DNA of 64,000 nt, from the NCBI RefSeq assembly GCF_017873555.1, contig NZ_JAGGKE010000004.1:1-64000 (forward strand), in the 5' to 3' direction. Below, one piece after another: positions 25,627 to 33,843 of the stretch (its first letter is position 1; every line of letters begins with the position of its first letter). The notes beneath the pieces are model-generated. The model saw only the letters and a list, made by a program, of their open reading frames with translations, did no database searches and was not told the DNA's origin. A program made the translations under genes and the position numbers. Source of the stretch: Halorubrum trapanicum (lineage in GTDB: Archaea > Halobacteriota > Halobacteria > Halobacteriales > Haloferacaceae).

Positions 25627-26748
25627 ATGACCGACCACACCGACGACGAGACCGAGACCGGCGCGCGTGTCGACGACGAGTCCGCGGTCGGCGACGAGTC
25701 CGCGGCCGCCGGCTGGGACGCGGACCTCTCGCCCGCCGCCGAGCGGGACGTCCACCGGGGGCGGCTCTACGAGGCGCTCGCGACCGCGCTCGACCGCCCG
25801 CGGGCGACCGCGGCCGACGCGGAGCGCGATCCGGACCCGACCGTGCTTGGCGAGGTCATCGCGGAGGCGGCCGCGGAAATCGCCGACGGCGACGCCGACG
25901 AGGGCGACGCCGAGCGGGCCGATAGCCGGCGGGAGCTGCTCGACGCCGCCGCCGCGGTCACCGACCGCCTCCCGGACGATCCGACCGAACTCGAACGCAC
26001 GTTCGCCCGGACGTTCGGGGTCGAGACCGACGGCGCGGTCGACCGCTACGAGGTCGCGTACGCGCCCGGCGGCGTCACCGTCAACACGGACCGAATGGCC
26101 GACGCGGCCGGCTTCTACCGGGCGTTCGGCCTGGAGAACGCCGGCGGGGCGCGCGACCGCGCCGACGCGGTCTCCGTCCAGCTGGAGTTCTGTTCGCACC
26201 TCGCGGCCCAGCGCGCGTACCTCCGCGAGACCGGCGACGAGACGGGCGCCGAGCGCGTCACCGAGGCGACGGCCGCGTTCCTCGAGGACCACGTCGGCCG
26301 GTGGGTGCCGCGGTTCGCGGCCGACGTCCGCGAGGCGGCCGACGGGGGACCGTTCCCCGCGCTCGCGGACGCGCTGGGGGCGTTCGTCGACCTGGAAACC
26401 GAGCGGTTCGGCGTCGAACCCGAGGTCTTCGAGGAGCAGCCCGACGGTCCCGTCGAGAGCCTGACGGGCGTCGACACCGACGCCGACGGCCGGCTCGACC
26501 TGCGCTGCGGCACCGGCGGCAACGGGTCGAGCGCGAGCGAACCGAACGACCACCCGGCCGCGACCGGCTGCGGCGCCGCCGGCCGCGAGAACTTCACCGG
26601 CTCGCCCGGCCAGCGCGCCGCGCCGCCGGGAGAGACGCCGAAGCCGCCGAGCGAAACCCCTGACGCGGACGCCGGGGGCGCCGCCGACGCCGCCGAGGAC
26701 GAGACACGGACGTCCGAGGGGCTGCCGAGCGAGCCGCCGTCGAACTGA
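25627..26748 (+). CDS. TorD/DmsD-family molybdoenzyme chaperone
   Basis: A 373-residue protein that starts 12 bases after the Fe-S subunit gene. Residues 45-260 form the helical TorD-like fold, with RLYEALATALDRP, LERTFARTFGV, the YEVAYAPGG loop and a VQLEFCSHLAAQ helix. These chaperones bind the catalytic subunit and its Tat signal until cofactor is inserted. Residues 1-40 are acidic, and the last 110 residues are a low-complexity Gly/Pro/Ala/Glu tail with an isolated CG..CGAAG. The tail is longer than in most relatives and of unknown use. Confidence 0.85.
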   Translation: MTDHTDDETETGARVDDESAVGDESAAAGWDADLSPAAERDVHRGRLYEALATALDRPRATAADAERDPDPTVLGEVIAEAAAEIADGDADEGDAERADSRRELLDAAAAVTDRLPDDPTELERTFARTFGVETDGAVDRYEVAYAPGGVTVNTDRMADAAGFYRAFGLENAGGARDRADAVSVQLEFCSHLAAQRAYLRETGDETGAERVTEATAAFLEDHVGRWVPRFAADVREAADGGPFPALADALGAFVDLETERFGVEPEVFEEQPDGPVESLTGVDTDADGRLDLRCGTGGNGSSASEPNDHPAATGCGAAGRENFTGSPGQRAAPPGETPKPPSETPDADAGGAADAAEDETRTSEGLPSEPPSN

Positions 26749-26826
26749 CCGCGGCACCAGGGATTGTCACACCCTCACATAGTAACGAACTTTTAAGTTA
26801 AACCATTTCGATAGCATATAAATGCG
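26749..26826 (+). promoter_or_regulatory. A+T-rich promoter of the TFB gene
   Basis: The short gap after the chaperone gene is strikingly A+T-rich, with ACTTTTAAGTTAAACC near 26787-26803 and a later GCATATAAATGCG around 26814-26826 adjoining the ATG at 26827. The first element has TATA spacing for a leaderless start. GCATATAAATGC is close to a palindrome. Confidence 0.55.
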
Positions 26827-27822
26827 ATGACACGGCCCACCCGGCAACGGGATCACGACCGGCAGCGCGTGGGGGACGAGGACGCCGAGGAAGACGCGAT
26901 CGACGTCGAGGAGGTCGAGGACGTCGACGAACTGGATCCAGAGGACTTCGATCCGGAGGATCTCACCCGGACGGCCGACGGGGAGTTGATACACGAGGAG
27001 ACGGGAATGATCATCGAAGACGAACAGATCGATCCCGGCCCGGAGTGGCGCGCGTTCAACCACTCGGAGCGACAGGAGAAGTCGCGCGTCGGCGCCCCGA
27101 CGACGAAGACGATGCACGACAAGGGGTTGACGACGACGATCGACTGGAAGGACAAAGACGCCTACGGGCGCTCCATCTCCTCGAAGAAGCGGTCGCAGAT
27201 GCACCGCCTGCGCAAGTGGCAGGAGCGCATTCGGACGAAGGACGCCGGCGAGCGTAACCTCCAGTTCGCGCTCTCGGAGATCGACCGCATGGCCTCGGCG
27301 CTGGGCGTCCCGCGGTCGGTGCGCGAGGTCGCCTCGGTCATCTACCGACGCGCGCTCAACGAGGACCTGATCCGGGGGCGGTCCATCGAGGGCGTCTCCA
27401 CGGCCGCGCTGTACGCAGCCTGCCGAAAGGAGGGGATCCCCCGGAGCCTCGAGGAGATCTCGGAGGTCTCGCGGGTCGACCGCAAGGAGATCGGCCGGAC
27501 CTACCGGTACATCTCCCAGGAGCTGGGCCTGGAGATGCGACCGGTCGACCCGAAGAAGTACGTCCCCCGGTTCTCCTCGGAGCTGGAGCTGAGCGAGGAG
27601 GTCCAGTCGAAGGCCAACGAGATCATCGAGACGACCGCCGAACAGGGACTGCTCTCCGGGAAGTCGCCCACCGGCTACGCGGCGGCCGCCATCTACGCGG
27701 CCTCGCTGCTCTGTAACGAGAAGAAGACCCAGCGCGAGGTCGCCGACGTCGCGCAGGTCACCGAGGTCACCATCCGGAACCGGTACCAAGAGCAGATCGA
27801 GGCGATGGGGATCCACAGTTAG
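26827..27822 (+). CDS. Transcription initiation factor TFB without zinc-ribbon cysteines
   Basis: A 331-residue TFIIB homolog that joins TBP at the promoter and recruits RNA polymerase. The two cyclin-like repeats are intact ([18 protein letters not shown] near residue 150; [17 protein letters not shown] near 262), and the B-reader region [20 protein letters not shown] is conserved. The N-terminal zinc ribbon is not. Where most TFBs have CPEC and CxxC, this protein has DPED and LIHEETGMI, so no cysteine is present in the first 140 residues. An acidic stretch ([16 protein letters not shown]) precedes it. It is probably one of several TFB paralogs. Confidence 0.93.
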   Translation: MTRPTRQRDHDRQRVGDEDAEEDAIDVEEVEDVDELDPEDFDPEDLTRTADGELIHEETGMIIEDEQIDPGPEWRAFNHSERQEKSRVGAPTTKTMHDKGLTTTIDWKDKDAYGRSISSKKRSQMHRLRKWQERIRTKDAGERNLQFALSEIDRMASALGVPRSVREVASVIYRRALNEDLIRGRSIEGVSTAALYAACRKEGIPRSLEEISEVSRVDRKEIGRTYRYISQELGLEMRPVDPKKYVPRFSSELELSEEVQSKANEIIETTAEQGLLSGKSPTGYAAAAIYAASLLCNEKKTQREVADVAQVTEVTIRNRYQEQIEAMGIHS

Positions 27823-27921
27823 CGACGCCGACGCGGTCGGTCTCCTCTCGGTTCCCTTCTCGTCTGATCCCTTTCGCTCGCCGGAAACGTTCAAGCCGCC
27901 GCGCCGCCAACGTCGATCCGA

Positions 27922-29247
27922 ATGCGGCTCGACGAGTTCATCGAGTTCGAGGCGAACGAGCGCGCCGAGCGGCGGCGCCTCGCCGCGGAGAAGGACTACG
28001 GCATCCTCGATCACCTCGACTCCTTCGAGCGGCGCTTCGACGAGCACGTCTCCGACGACGCGGTCGTCGGCAGCGTCTCCCCCTCCATCTTCGTCGGCCG
28101 CGCGGACTACCCGAACGTCTCGACCGGGCTGCTCTCGCCGGTCGGCCGCGAGGAGCGCGCCGCGAGCTTCGAGACCTCCGCGGCGTGGTACGACGAGGGC
28201 GTCTCGATTTCGGACGTGTTCGACCGACGGACCAGCCTGCTCAACTCGACGCGCGGGGTCGACGTGGCGGACGCGGGCGCGACGGGCGGGGTGAAGGCGG
28301 TCGGCGGCGACGGGCCGGCCGAGAGCGTCCACGACGCGTGGAACGGCTGGCTGGGGGTCCAACGCGAGGTCGCCATCGCGGACCGCCCGGTCGACGTGGA
28401 GATCGGACTCAACGGGACCCCGGATCTCGACTTCGATATCGGGACGGAGGACATCAAGACCCCGACCGGCCCGCGCGCCGCGGCCCGGACCGCCGACCTC
28501 GGCGAGAATCCGCACGTCCCCCGGCCGGTGAAGAAGACGCTCGAAGACGACGACTGGCGCGCGGAGGGGGCGATGACGTACCTCTACCGCCGCGGGTTCG
28601 ACGTGTACGAGATCAACACGATCCTCTCGGCGGGCGCGCTCGGACAGGGCGAGAACCGCCGGCTCGTCCCGACGCGCTGGTCGATAACCGCCGTCGACGA
28701 CACGGTCGGGCAGTTCCTCCGCGGGTCGATCCGCGACAATCCGACGATCGACCGGATCGAGGTCCACCGCAACGAGTACCTCGGCAACGCCTTCTGGGTG
28801 ATCCTCGTGCCGGGGCAGTGGGAGTACGAGCTGGTCGAGATGAAATCGCCCGGCTCGATCTGGAACCCCGACCCCGAGGCGGGGGTGTACCTCGCGGCCG
28901 CCAGCGAGGGCCGCGAGGGGCGAACCGGCTACGTCGAGGAGACGGCGGGCGCCTACTACGCGTCCCGGCTGGGCGTCCTCGAACACCTCGACGACCGCGG
29001 GCGGCAGGCGAAGGCGCTCGTGTTGCGTCACGTCTCCGACGACTACTGGGGACCGGTCGGCGTGTGGCAGGTGCGCGAGGCGGTCCGGAACGCCTTCGAG
29101 GGCGAACTCGGGACCGCGGAGACGTTCGGCGAGGCGGTCCGCGGCGTCGCCGAGCAGCTCCCCGTCTCGCTCGGTCGACTCCGGCGGAAATCGACGATGG
29201 CGGCCGGGCTTCAGGCGAACCTCGCGGACTTCGTGGACGCGGACTGA
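27922..29247 (+). CDS. nreA: DNA repair protein NreA
   Basis: A 441-residue archaeal Nre-family protein. Family features include SPSIFVGRADYPNVSTGLLSP near residue 55, the VPTRWSITAVDDTVG segment near 255, and the GVWQVREAVRNAF helix near 375. In haloarchaea NreA works in repair of DNA alkylation damage and contacts PCNA through a C-terminal PIP motif; here QANLADFV, six residues from the end of the core, fits that motif. No classical nuclease site is evident. ATG 27922 is preceded by a short gap after the TFB gene. Confidence 0.92.
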   Translation: MRLDEFIEFEANERAERRRLAAEKDYGILDHLDSFERRFDEHVSDDAVVGSVSPSIFVGRADYPNVSTGLLSPVGREERAASFETSAAWYDEGVSISDVFDRRTSLLNSTRGVDVADAGATGGVKAVGGDGPAESVHDAWNGWLGVQREVAIADRPVDVEIGLNGTPDLDFDIGTEDIKTPTGPRAAARTADLGENPHVPRPVKKTLEDDDWRAEGAMTYLYRRGFDVYEINTILSAGALGQGENRRLVPTRWSITAVDDTVGQFLRGSIRDNPTIDRIEVHRNEYLGNAFWVILVPGQWEYELVEMKSPGSIWNPDPEAGVYLAAASEGREGRTGYVEETAGAYYASRLGVLEHLDDRGRQAKALVLRHVSDDYWGPVGVWQVREAVRNAFEGELGTAETFGEAVRGVAEQLPVSLGRLRRKSTMAAGLQANLADFVDAD

Positions 29248-29308
29248 ACCGGCAGGCGGCGACGGTCAGTTATAAACGGCTGTGGAATCGGTGTCGTCTA
29301 TTTATAAA

Positions 29309-29572
29309 GAGAGATGCGGTGGCGCGCGCCTCCGAGCGCCCGAAGGGCGCGAGGAGCGCGTGCGAGGGAGTCGCGGCCGTTTAAAAACGGCCGCGACGAG
29401 GCTGGGGAGGCGTGAGGCTGCGGTCGCGGTCGGGCGGGACTCAAAGGGGCAGTCGCGAGGGCGAAGCACGCCGACGTAAGCACCGTAGCGAGTGAGCGGA
29501 GCGAACGAGCGAGGCGCGCAACGAGGCGCGCGAGCCCTCGCGGCTGGGGCTTTGGCGGTGGTCACCGCCGAT
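29309..29572 (-). repeat. Hairpin repeat copy R2
   Basis: This copy lies in minus orientation. On the plus strand, in order, it has a hairpin GCGCCC/GGGCGC around GAA (29336-29350), block D reversed, a 12-base-arm palindrome (29371-29382 with 29385-29396, spacer AA), block C reversed, block B reversed (29435-29452), a stem CGCGAGGGC (29454-29462) with GCCCTCGCG (29534-29542) enclosing a 41-base core (29473-29513), then block A reversed (29541-29560). A+T-rich TATTTATAA and CATTTATAAG lie just outside both ends. No gene is supported between nreA and the rubredoxin-like gene. Confidence 0.85.
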
Positions 29573-29694
29573 CCGCAGTTATCCATTTATAAGTGAGCAA
29601 CTGGGGATTCGACGGTGTCGGCCGTAGGAGAGCCCGGCTGTCAGTAACCGACCGACCGGTCAGTACCGCCGGCTCTATCCACCGACACGTCGTA

Positions 29695-29991
29695 TCAGTC
29701 CTCGGCCCAGTAGTACAGGTCCTCGCGGGGCGCGTCGCAGTTGGGGCAGTTGTCCGGAAGCTCCTCGCCGATCTCGCCCATCTCGCCGCACTCCCAACAG
29801 CGCCACATCACGTAGGCGGTGCCGAACACGTCCCGGGCGTCGGTCAGCGCCAGCGGATCTGAGCCGGACGGCGAGGAGACGTAGAAGCCGTCGTCGTCGA
29901 CGCCGCGGACTGACCCGAGCTTCTCGCCGTCCTCGTCGTACACCGATTGGCCGATGCTCACGTCGGCGAATACGGGTTCTTCGGAGGCCAT
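29695..29991 (-). CDS. Rubredoxin-like zinc/iron-knuckle protein
   Basis: A 98-residue protein from ATG 29991. Residues 1-60 form a small beta domain with VYDEDGEKLGSVRGVDDDGF, reminiscent of a PRC-barrel fold. Residues 63-98 hold a rubredoxin-like knuckle, WRCWECGEMGEIGEELPDNCPNCDAPRE, with two CxxC pairs that can bind one iron or zinc. It is likely a small redox or metal-binding protein in the cytoplasm. It is flanked on both sides by hairpin repeats in opposite orientation, and its promoter carries an inverted repeat. Confidence 0.88.
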   Translation of the reverse strand: MASEEPVFADVSIGQSVYDEDGEKLGSVRGVDDDGFYVSSPSGSDPLALTDARDVFGTAYVMWRCWECGEMGEIGEELPDNCPNCDAPREDLYYWAED

Positions 29992-30008
29992 GCGCGACAG
30001 TACGTGTT

Positions 30009-30028
30009 TATCACTTATAATTGTGATA
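30009..30028 (-). promoter_or_regulatory. Inverted repeat overlapping the TATA box of the rubredoxin-like gene
   Basis: The arms TATCAC (30009-30014) and GTGATA (30023-30028) enclose TTATAATT, a good TATA box about 25-30 bases upstream of the ATG at 29991 on the minus strand. A dimer bound here would occlude TBP, which suggests repression of the rubredoxin-like gene. Confidence 0.55.
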
Positions 30029-30104
30029 GTTGGTGGCGCGACACACACACCGGAGAGCGATGGCAGCGACTGATCGTGCCGACGACTGATCGGTTGTGGA
30101 CATC

Positions 30105-30575
30105 TCCGAAGCCCCAGCCACGAGGACTCGATGCGCTCGCTGTCGTTCGAGACGCCGAAGGCGTCTCGTGATGACGAGAGAGCTTTGCTCTCTCGAACCA
30201 CGGTCCTCGGCGCTCACTCCGTTCGCGCCTGCGGTCCTTGCGTCGCGCGTCTTCGTCCTCGCGGCAGCGAGACGCTACGCGTCTCTGGCAGCCGGCGGCT
30301 TCGCCGCCGGCGACTGCCCCTTCGAATCCCGCCCCGTACAGCACCTCACACCTCCCCAGCCTCGTCGGCCTCCCTCCGCTTCGCTCCGGTCGGCCGACTC
30401 CAGCGAGGGACCGGAGGTCCCTCTGGCAGCCGGCGCGTAGCGCCGGCGACCTCGCGCGTGCCGACGAGCGCCCTGCCGGGCGCTCGCAGGCGCGCAGGGA
30501 GGCGCGTTGCGCCTCTTGCAGCCGGCGGCAGAGCCGCCGGCGACGCCACCGCACAGCAGACCGGTGGCTCCGGGG
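30105..30575 (+). repeat. Hairpin repeat copy R3 with a dense hairpin array
   Basis: This is a plus-orientation copy. Block A (AAGCCCCAGCC) is at 30109-30119. The outer stem CGAGGAC (30121-30127) pairs with GTCCTCG (30255-30261). Block B is at 30312-30332 and block C near 30336-30367. At least nine perfect short hairpins lie within it, at 30149-30167, 30175-30195, 30269-30285, 30291-30311, 30405-30423, 30429-30447, 30465-30486, 30499-30515 and 30521-30541, with 7-9-base arms and 3-4-base loops. All arm sequences differ except 30291 and 30521, which share arms but not loops. No coding sequence is supported. Confidence 0.85.
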
Positions 30576-30633
30576 TGGCGATTTAATCAGACGACGAACC
30601 AAAAATCGACGCAGAAGCCCGAAAACGACCGCT

Positions 30634-31629
30634 TCAAGCGACCGGCGTGCGCTCGACGACGGTGCCGTCGACGGTCGGGTACTGCTCGACGATTTCTCCC
30701 TCCGCCAAGTCGCCGTCCTCGACCATCTCCTCGAGGAGCCACCACGCGACCTCGACGTGGTCGGATTTGACGGTGTAGAACTCCTCGGGGACGCCGAGCG
30801 CCTCGAACCGGTCGGCGTCGGCGAACGCCTTCCCGTAAACGAGCGTGCCGTCGTCGGTCACCTCGTCGAACTCGCGGCGGATGTTCTTCGCCATCCGCTT
30901 GAGGCGGTTGCGGTGTTGGGCGGCGTCTTTGAACACGGAGGTACAGAAGTACACCTGCTCGTGGCTCGCCATCTCCTCGAGGATGGCGTCTTTCGACCCC
31001 TCGACCGCGGACATGTGGCCCTCCTGCAGCTCGAACCCCTCTTCTTGCATCCGGCGGTAGTTGCCGTCGGACATCTCGAACTCGTTGATGTTACAGAACT
31101 CGGCGGCGCCCTCGTCGAGGAACTCCACGAACTCCGGCTCCGCGCGGATGCCGGGGATCTCGAAGGCGGGCGTGAGTCCCTCCTCGCGGGCGATATACAG
31201 GATCTCCTCCCACTCGGTGCCGTGCATGTCGCCCCACAGCTCCACCGGCGGGTGGAAGCGGATCTCGTCGAGTCCGGCCTCCGAGAGGCGGCGCATGTTC
31301 TCGCGGCCGCCCGTGATCCCGGTGTAGAGGTGGGTGTGGTGGTCCTCGCCGAACTCGTCTTTCAGCAGTTCGAGGAACCGGGTCGTCTTCGCCATCGCCT
31401 CCTGCGGCTCGCCGCCCGTGATCGAGGTGCCGAGCGCGCTCATGCGCTTGGCCTCCTCGATCACGTCCGCGTCGGACTCGACTTTCCGCTCGTTGGCGTA
31501 CACGTCGGTGACGTTCTTCCGGTTCTCTCCGAGGGGGCAGTAGAAGCAGTCCCGCTGGTCGCAGTACCCGTAGACGAAAAGCACCATCTTCCCGCCCTTG
31601 GCGCACTGTTCACAGCCCTTGGAGATCAT
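30634..31629 (-). CDS. Radical SAM protein
   Basis: A 331-residue radical SAM enzyme. The cluster-binding cysteines are in YCDQRDCFYCPLGENR near residue 24, a CX4CX2C spacing rather than the usual CX3CX2C. A further CEQCAKGGK pair lies at the very N-terminus. SITGGEPQEA is the SAM-binding GGE segment and IRFHPPVELW follows. The C-terminal third has YFCTSVFKDAAQHRNRLKRM. It resembles uncharacterised archaeal radical SAM proteins; the reaction and substrate are unknown. The start ATG 31629 is immediately before the CEQC motif. The gene stands alone. Confidence 0.85.
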   Translation of the reverse strand: MISKGCEQCAKGGKMVLFVYGYCDQRDCFYCPLGENRKNVTDVYANERKVESDADVIEEAKRMSALGTSITGGEPQEAMAKTTRFLELLKDEFGEDHHTHLYTGITGGRENMRRLSEAGLDEIRFHPPVELWGDMHGTEWEEILYIAREEGLTPAFEIPGIRAEPEFVEFLDEGAAEFCNINEFEMSDGNYRRMQEEGFELQEGHMSAVEGSKDAILEEMASHEQVYFCTSVFKDAAQHRNRLKRMAKNIRREFDEVTDDGTLVYGKAFADADRFEALGVPEEFYTVKSDHVEVAWWLLEEMVEDGDLAEGEIVEQYPTVDGTVVERTPVA

Positions 31630-31786
31630 CTACCCCTCTCTACCGGCCGCGGCCCCAAAAAGCGTCCGAACCGCGCGGTCCCGGGAGAGCCGTTAGCACG
31701 GGGGCGGATTCAGCGATTCGACCGCCCGCCGAGCGGCGACCGGGCTGAACACAAAGTATGTACCCCCGCCACCGAGACGTGGAGCC

Positions 31787-32509
31787 ATGAACACCGGTGA
31801 GACGTTCGATTCCGCCGACGAGAACCGCTCGACGACCGACGCGACCACCCGTCGAGGCGCGCTCGGACTCGCGGGCGCCGTCGGACTCGCGAGCCTCGCC
31901 GGCTGCACCGCGCTCGACGTCGCCACCGGCGGCGAGCCGGCGGCGTTCGCCGCCGGCACCGCGACGGTCGGGGACGCCACCCTCTCGGAGAGCGGCTACC
32001 AACTCAACGAGGTGTCCGACGAGACGCTCTCTCGGGAGGTCGAGGTGGGCGGCCAGACCCGCGAGGTGCGCGTGACGAACACCGTCGCGGAGTACGACAA
32101 GGCCGTCGAGCTGTTCGGCGAGCGCTACCAGGCCGCCGTCTTCGCCGCGGTGACGACGCCGCAGATCCGGGTGCTCGGGCAGGCGCTCAACCCGATCGCC
32201 GAGCTGAGCACCCGTGAGCGCGCCGACCTCATCCTGAGCCGCTACGAGGGCGTCGGCGACCTCGAACGCGGGTCGGAGTACTCGACCGAGGTGCTCGGCT
32301 CCGACGCCGCGGTCGTCGTGTACACGGCCGACGGCGAGATCGAGGGGACGGGTGCGAGCACCGAGTTGGAGCTTCACATCGGCGAGCCGGTCGGCGTCGA
32401 GGACGACTTCGTGCTCCCGCTCGCGGCGTACCCGGCCGCGTTCAGCGACGGCGAGAACGTCCGCCGGATGATGAACGGGATCGAACACGAACCGAACGAG
32501 GAGAACTAA
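31787..32509 (+). CDS. Tat-exported lipoprotein of the DUF6517 type
   Basis: A 240-residue secreted protein. The N-terminus has a twin-arginine motif (TTRRGALGLAG) and a lipobox LASLAGC at about residues 36-42, so it is probably exported folded and lipid-anchored outside the cell. The mature part is beta-rich with YQLNEVSDETLSREVEVGG and IRVLGQALNPIAELSTRERA. The match to DUF6517 is from memory of similar haloarchaeal lipoproteins. Its function is unknown. A weak TATA-like element (ACAAAGTATGT) is about 35 bases upstream. Confidence 0.8.
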   Translation: MNTGETFDSADENRSTTDATTRRGALGLAGAVGLASLAGCTALDVATGGEPAAFAAGTATVGDATLSESGYQLNEVSDETLSREVEVGGQTREVRVTNTVAEYDKAVELFGERYQAAVFAAVTTPQIRVLGQALNPIAELSTRERADLILSRYEGVGDLERGSEYSTEVLGSDAAVVVYTADGEIEGTGASTELELHIGEPVGVEDDFVLPLAAYPAAFSDGENVRRMMNGIEHEPNEEN

Positions 32510-32670
32510 CGGCGCTCGCCGGACGCTGCTGTCCCGCGGAGAGCGCCGCCGCGCCGGGGCGACGCGGCCGCGTGTGTCGACGCGGCCGCTTGCGCCGACG
32601 CGGTCGCCGGATTCGCGGAACCACGAAGCGAGCCGAAAACATATGCCGTCCCCCCGCGTAGCCTCGAACG

Positions 32671-33780
32671 ATGCTGCTCGTCCTCTGCGTCGACCTCGAC
32701 GACGACCTCGGTCGGAAGACGGGGATCCCCACGCCCGTCATCGGCGCCGAGGACGTCACCGAGGCCGCGGTCGCGCTCGCGACCGCCGACCCAGAGGACT
32801 CCGACGTGAACGTGCTCTTCCAGGGCGTCAACGTCCACGACGAGCTCGCCGCCGAGGGCGAGGCCGTGGAGGTCGCGGCCGTCACCGGCGTCGACGGTCC
32901 CGACGTGAAGGCGAACCGCGCGGTCGGCCAGGAGGTCGACCGCGTGCTCGCCGAGCTGTCGACCGGCGAGGAGGTGTCCGCGGTCGTGATCACCGACGGC
33001 GCCCAAGACGAGTCCGTCCTCCCCGTGATCCGATCGCGGATGCCGATCGACGGGATGCGCCGGGTCGTTGTCCGGCAGGCGCAAGACCTCGAATCGCTCT
33101 ACTACACGATCAAGCAGGTCCTCGCCGACCCGGAGACCCGCGGGACGATCCTCATCCCGCTCGGCGTCCTCCTTTTGATCTACCCGCTCGTCGTCGTCGC
33201 GAACCTCTTCGACGTCGCCGGCGCGGCCGTACTGGGGATCCTCTCGGGCGTGGTGGGTCTCTACTCGCTGTTCCGCGGGCTGGGACTCGAAGAGAGCGTC
33301 GACGGCGCCGCGGAGAGCGTCCGCAACGTCCTCTACACCGGCCGCGTGACGCTCGTCACCTACGTCGTCGCGCTCGCCTTGGTCGTCGTCGGCGGCGTTC
33401 AGGGGGTCGATACGGTCGACGCCGTCCGCGGCGTCCAGGGCGGCTCCCTCGCGGCCGGCACCGCGCTCGCGGCGTTCGTCCACGGGTTCGTCCAGTGGCT
33501 CAGCGTCGCGGGCGTCACCTCCAGTCTCGGCCAGATCACCGACGAGTACCTCGCCGGCCGGTTCCGGTGGCGCTACCTCAACGCGCCGTTCTACGTGGTG
33601 TCCATCGCCGTCGTGTTGTTCGCGGTCTCCGGGTTCTTCCTCCCCGACGCGCCCGGAGTGACGGCGCTCGGCCTCTCGGAGCTGGCGATGGCGCTCGCGG
33701 CCGGAACGCTCATCGGCGTGTTGAGCACGCTCGCGTTCGCGGTCGCGGAGTCGCAGCTCCCGTCGGCTGAACCGGTGTGA
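32671..33780 (+). CDS. DUF373 family membrane protein
   Basis: A 369-residue archaeal membrane protein. Residues 1-150 form a soluble alpha/beta domain starting LLVLCVDLDDDLGRKTG and containing VVITDGAQDESVLPVIRSR. The rest has about six hydrophobic helices, beginning ILIPLGVLLLIYPLVVVANL. DUF373 proteins are common in archaea and uncharacterised. Start ATG 32671 is within 10 bases of an A+T-rich ACATATGCC, which may be part of the promoter. It is not in an obvious operon. Confidence 0.9.
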   Translation: MLLVLCVDLDDDLGRKTGIPTPVIGAEDVTEAAVALATADPEDSDVNVLFQGVNVHDELAAEGEAVEVAAVTGVDGPDVKANRAVGQEVDRVLAELSTGEEVSAVVITDGAQDESVLPVIRSRMPIDGMRRVVVRQAQDLESLYYTIKQVLADPETRGTILIPLGVLLLIYPLVVVANLFDVAGAAVLGILSGVVGLYSLFRGLGLEESVDGAAESVRNVLYTGRVTLVTYVVALALVVVGGVQGVDTVDAVRGVQGGSLAAGTALAAFVHGFVQWLSVAGVTSSLGQITDEYLAGRFRWRYLNAPFYVVSIAVVLFAVSGFFLPDAPGVTALGLSELAMALAAGTLIGVLSTLAFAVAESQLPSAEPV

Positions 33781-33843
33781 GGTGAGGAGAGCCAGCGAGA
33801 GAAGAGCCGGCGAGAGAAGAGGCGACGAGAGACGGTGACGACG

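Noticed and set aside
30312-30332. TTCGAATCCC sequence resembling a tRNA T-arm
   Set aside because: It is block B of the repeat; no acceptor or anticodon stem can be formed around it.
30105-30575. CRISPR array
   Set aside because: The repeated elements are palindromes of differing sequence, not identical direct repeats with equal spacers, and no cas genes are nearby.
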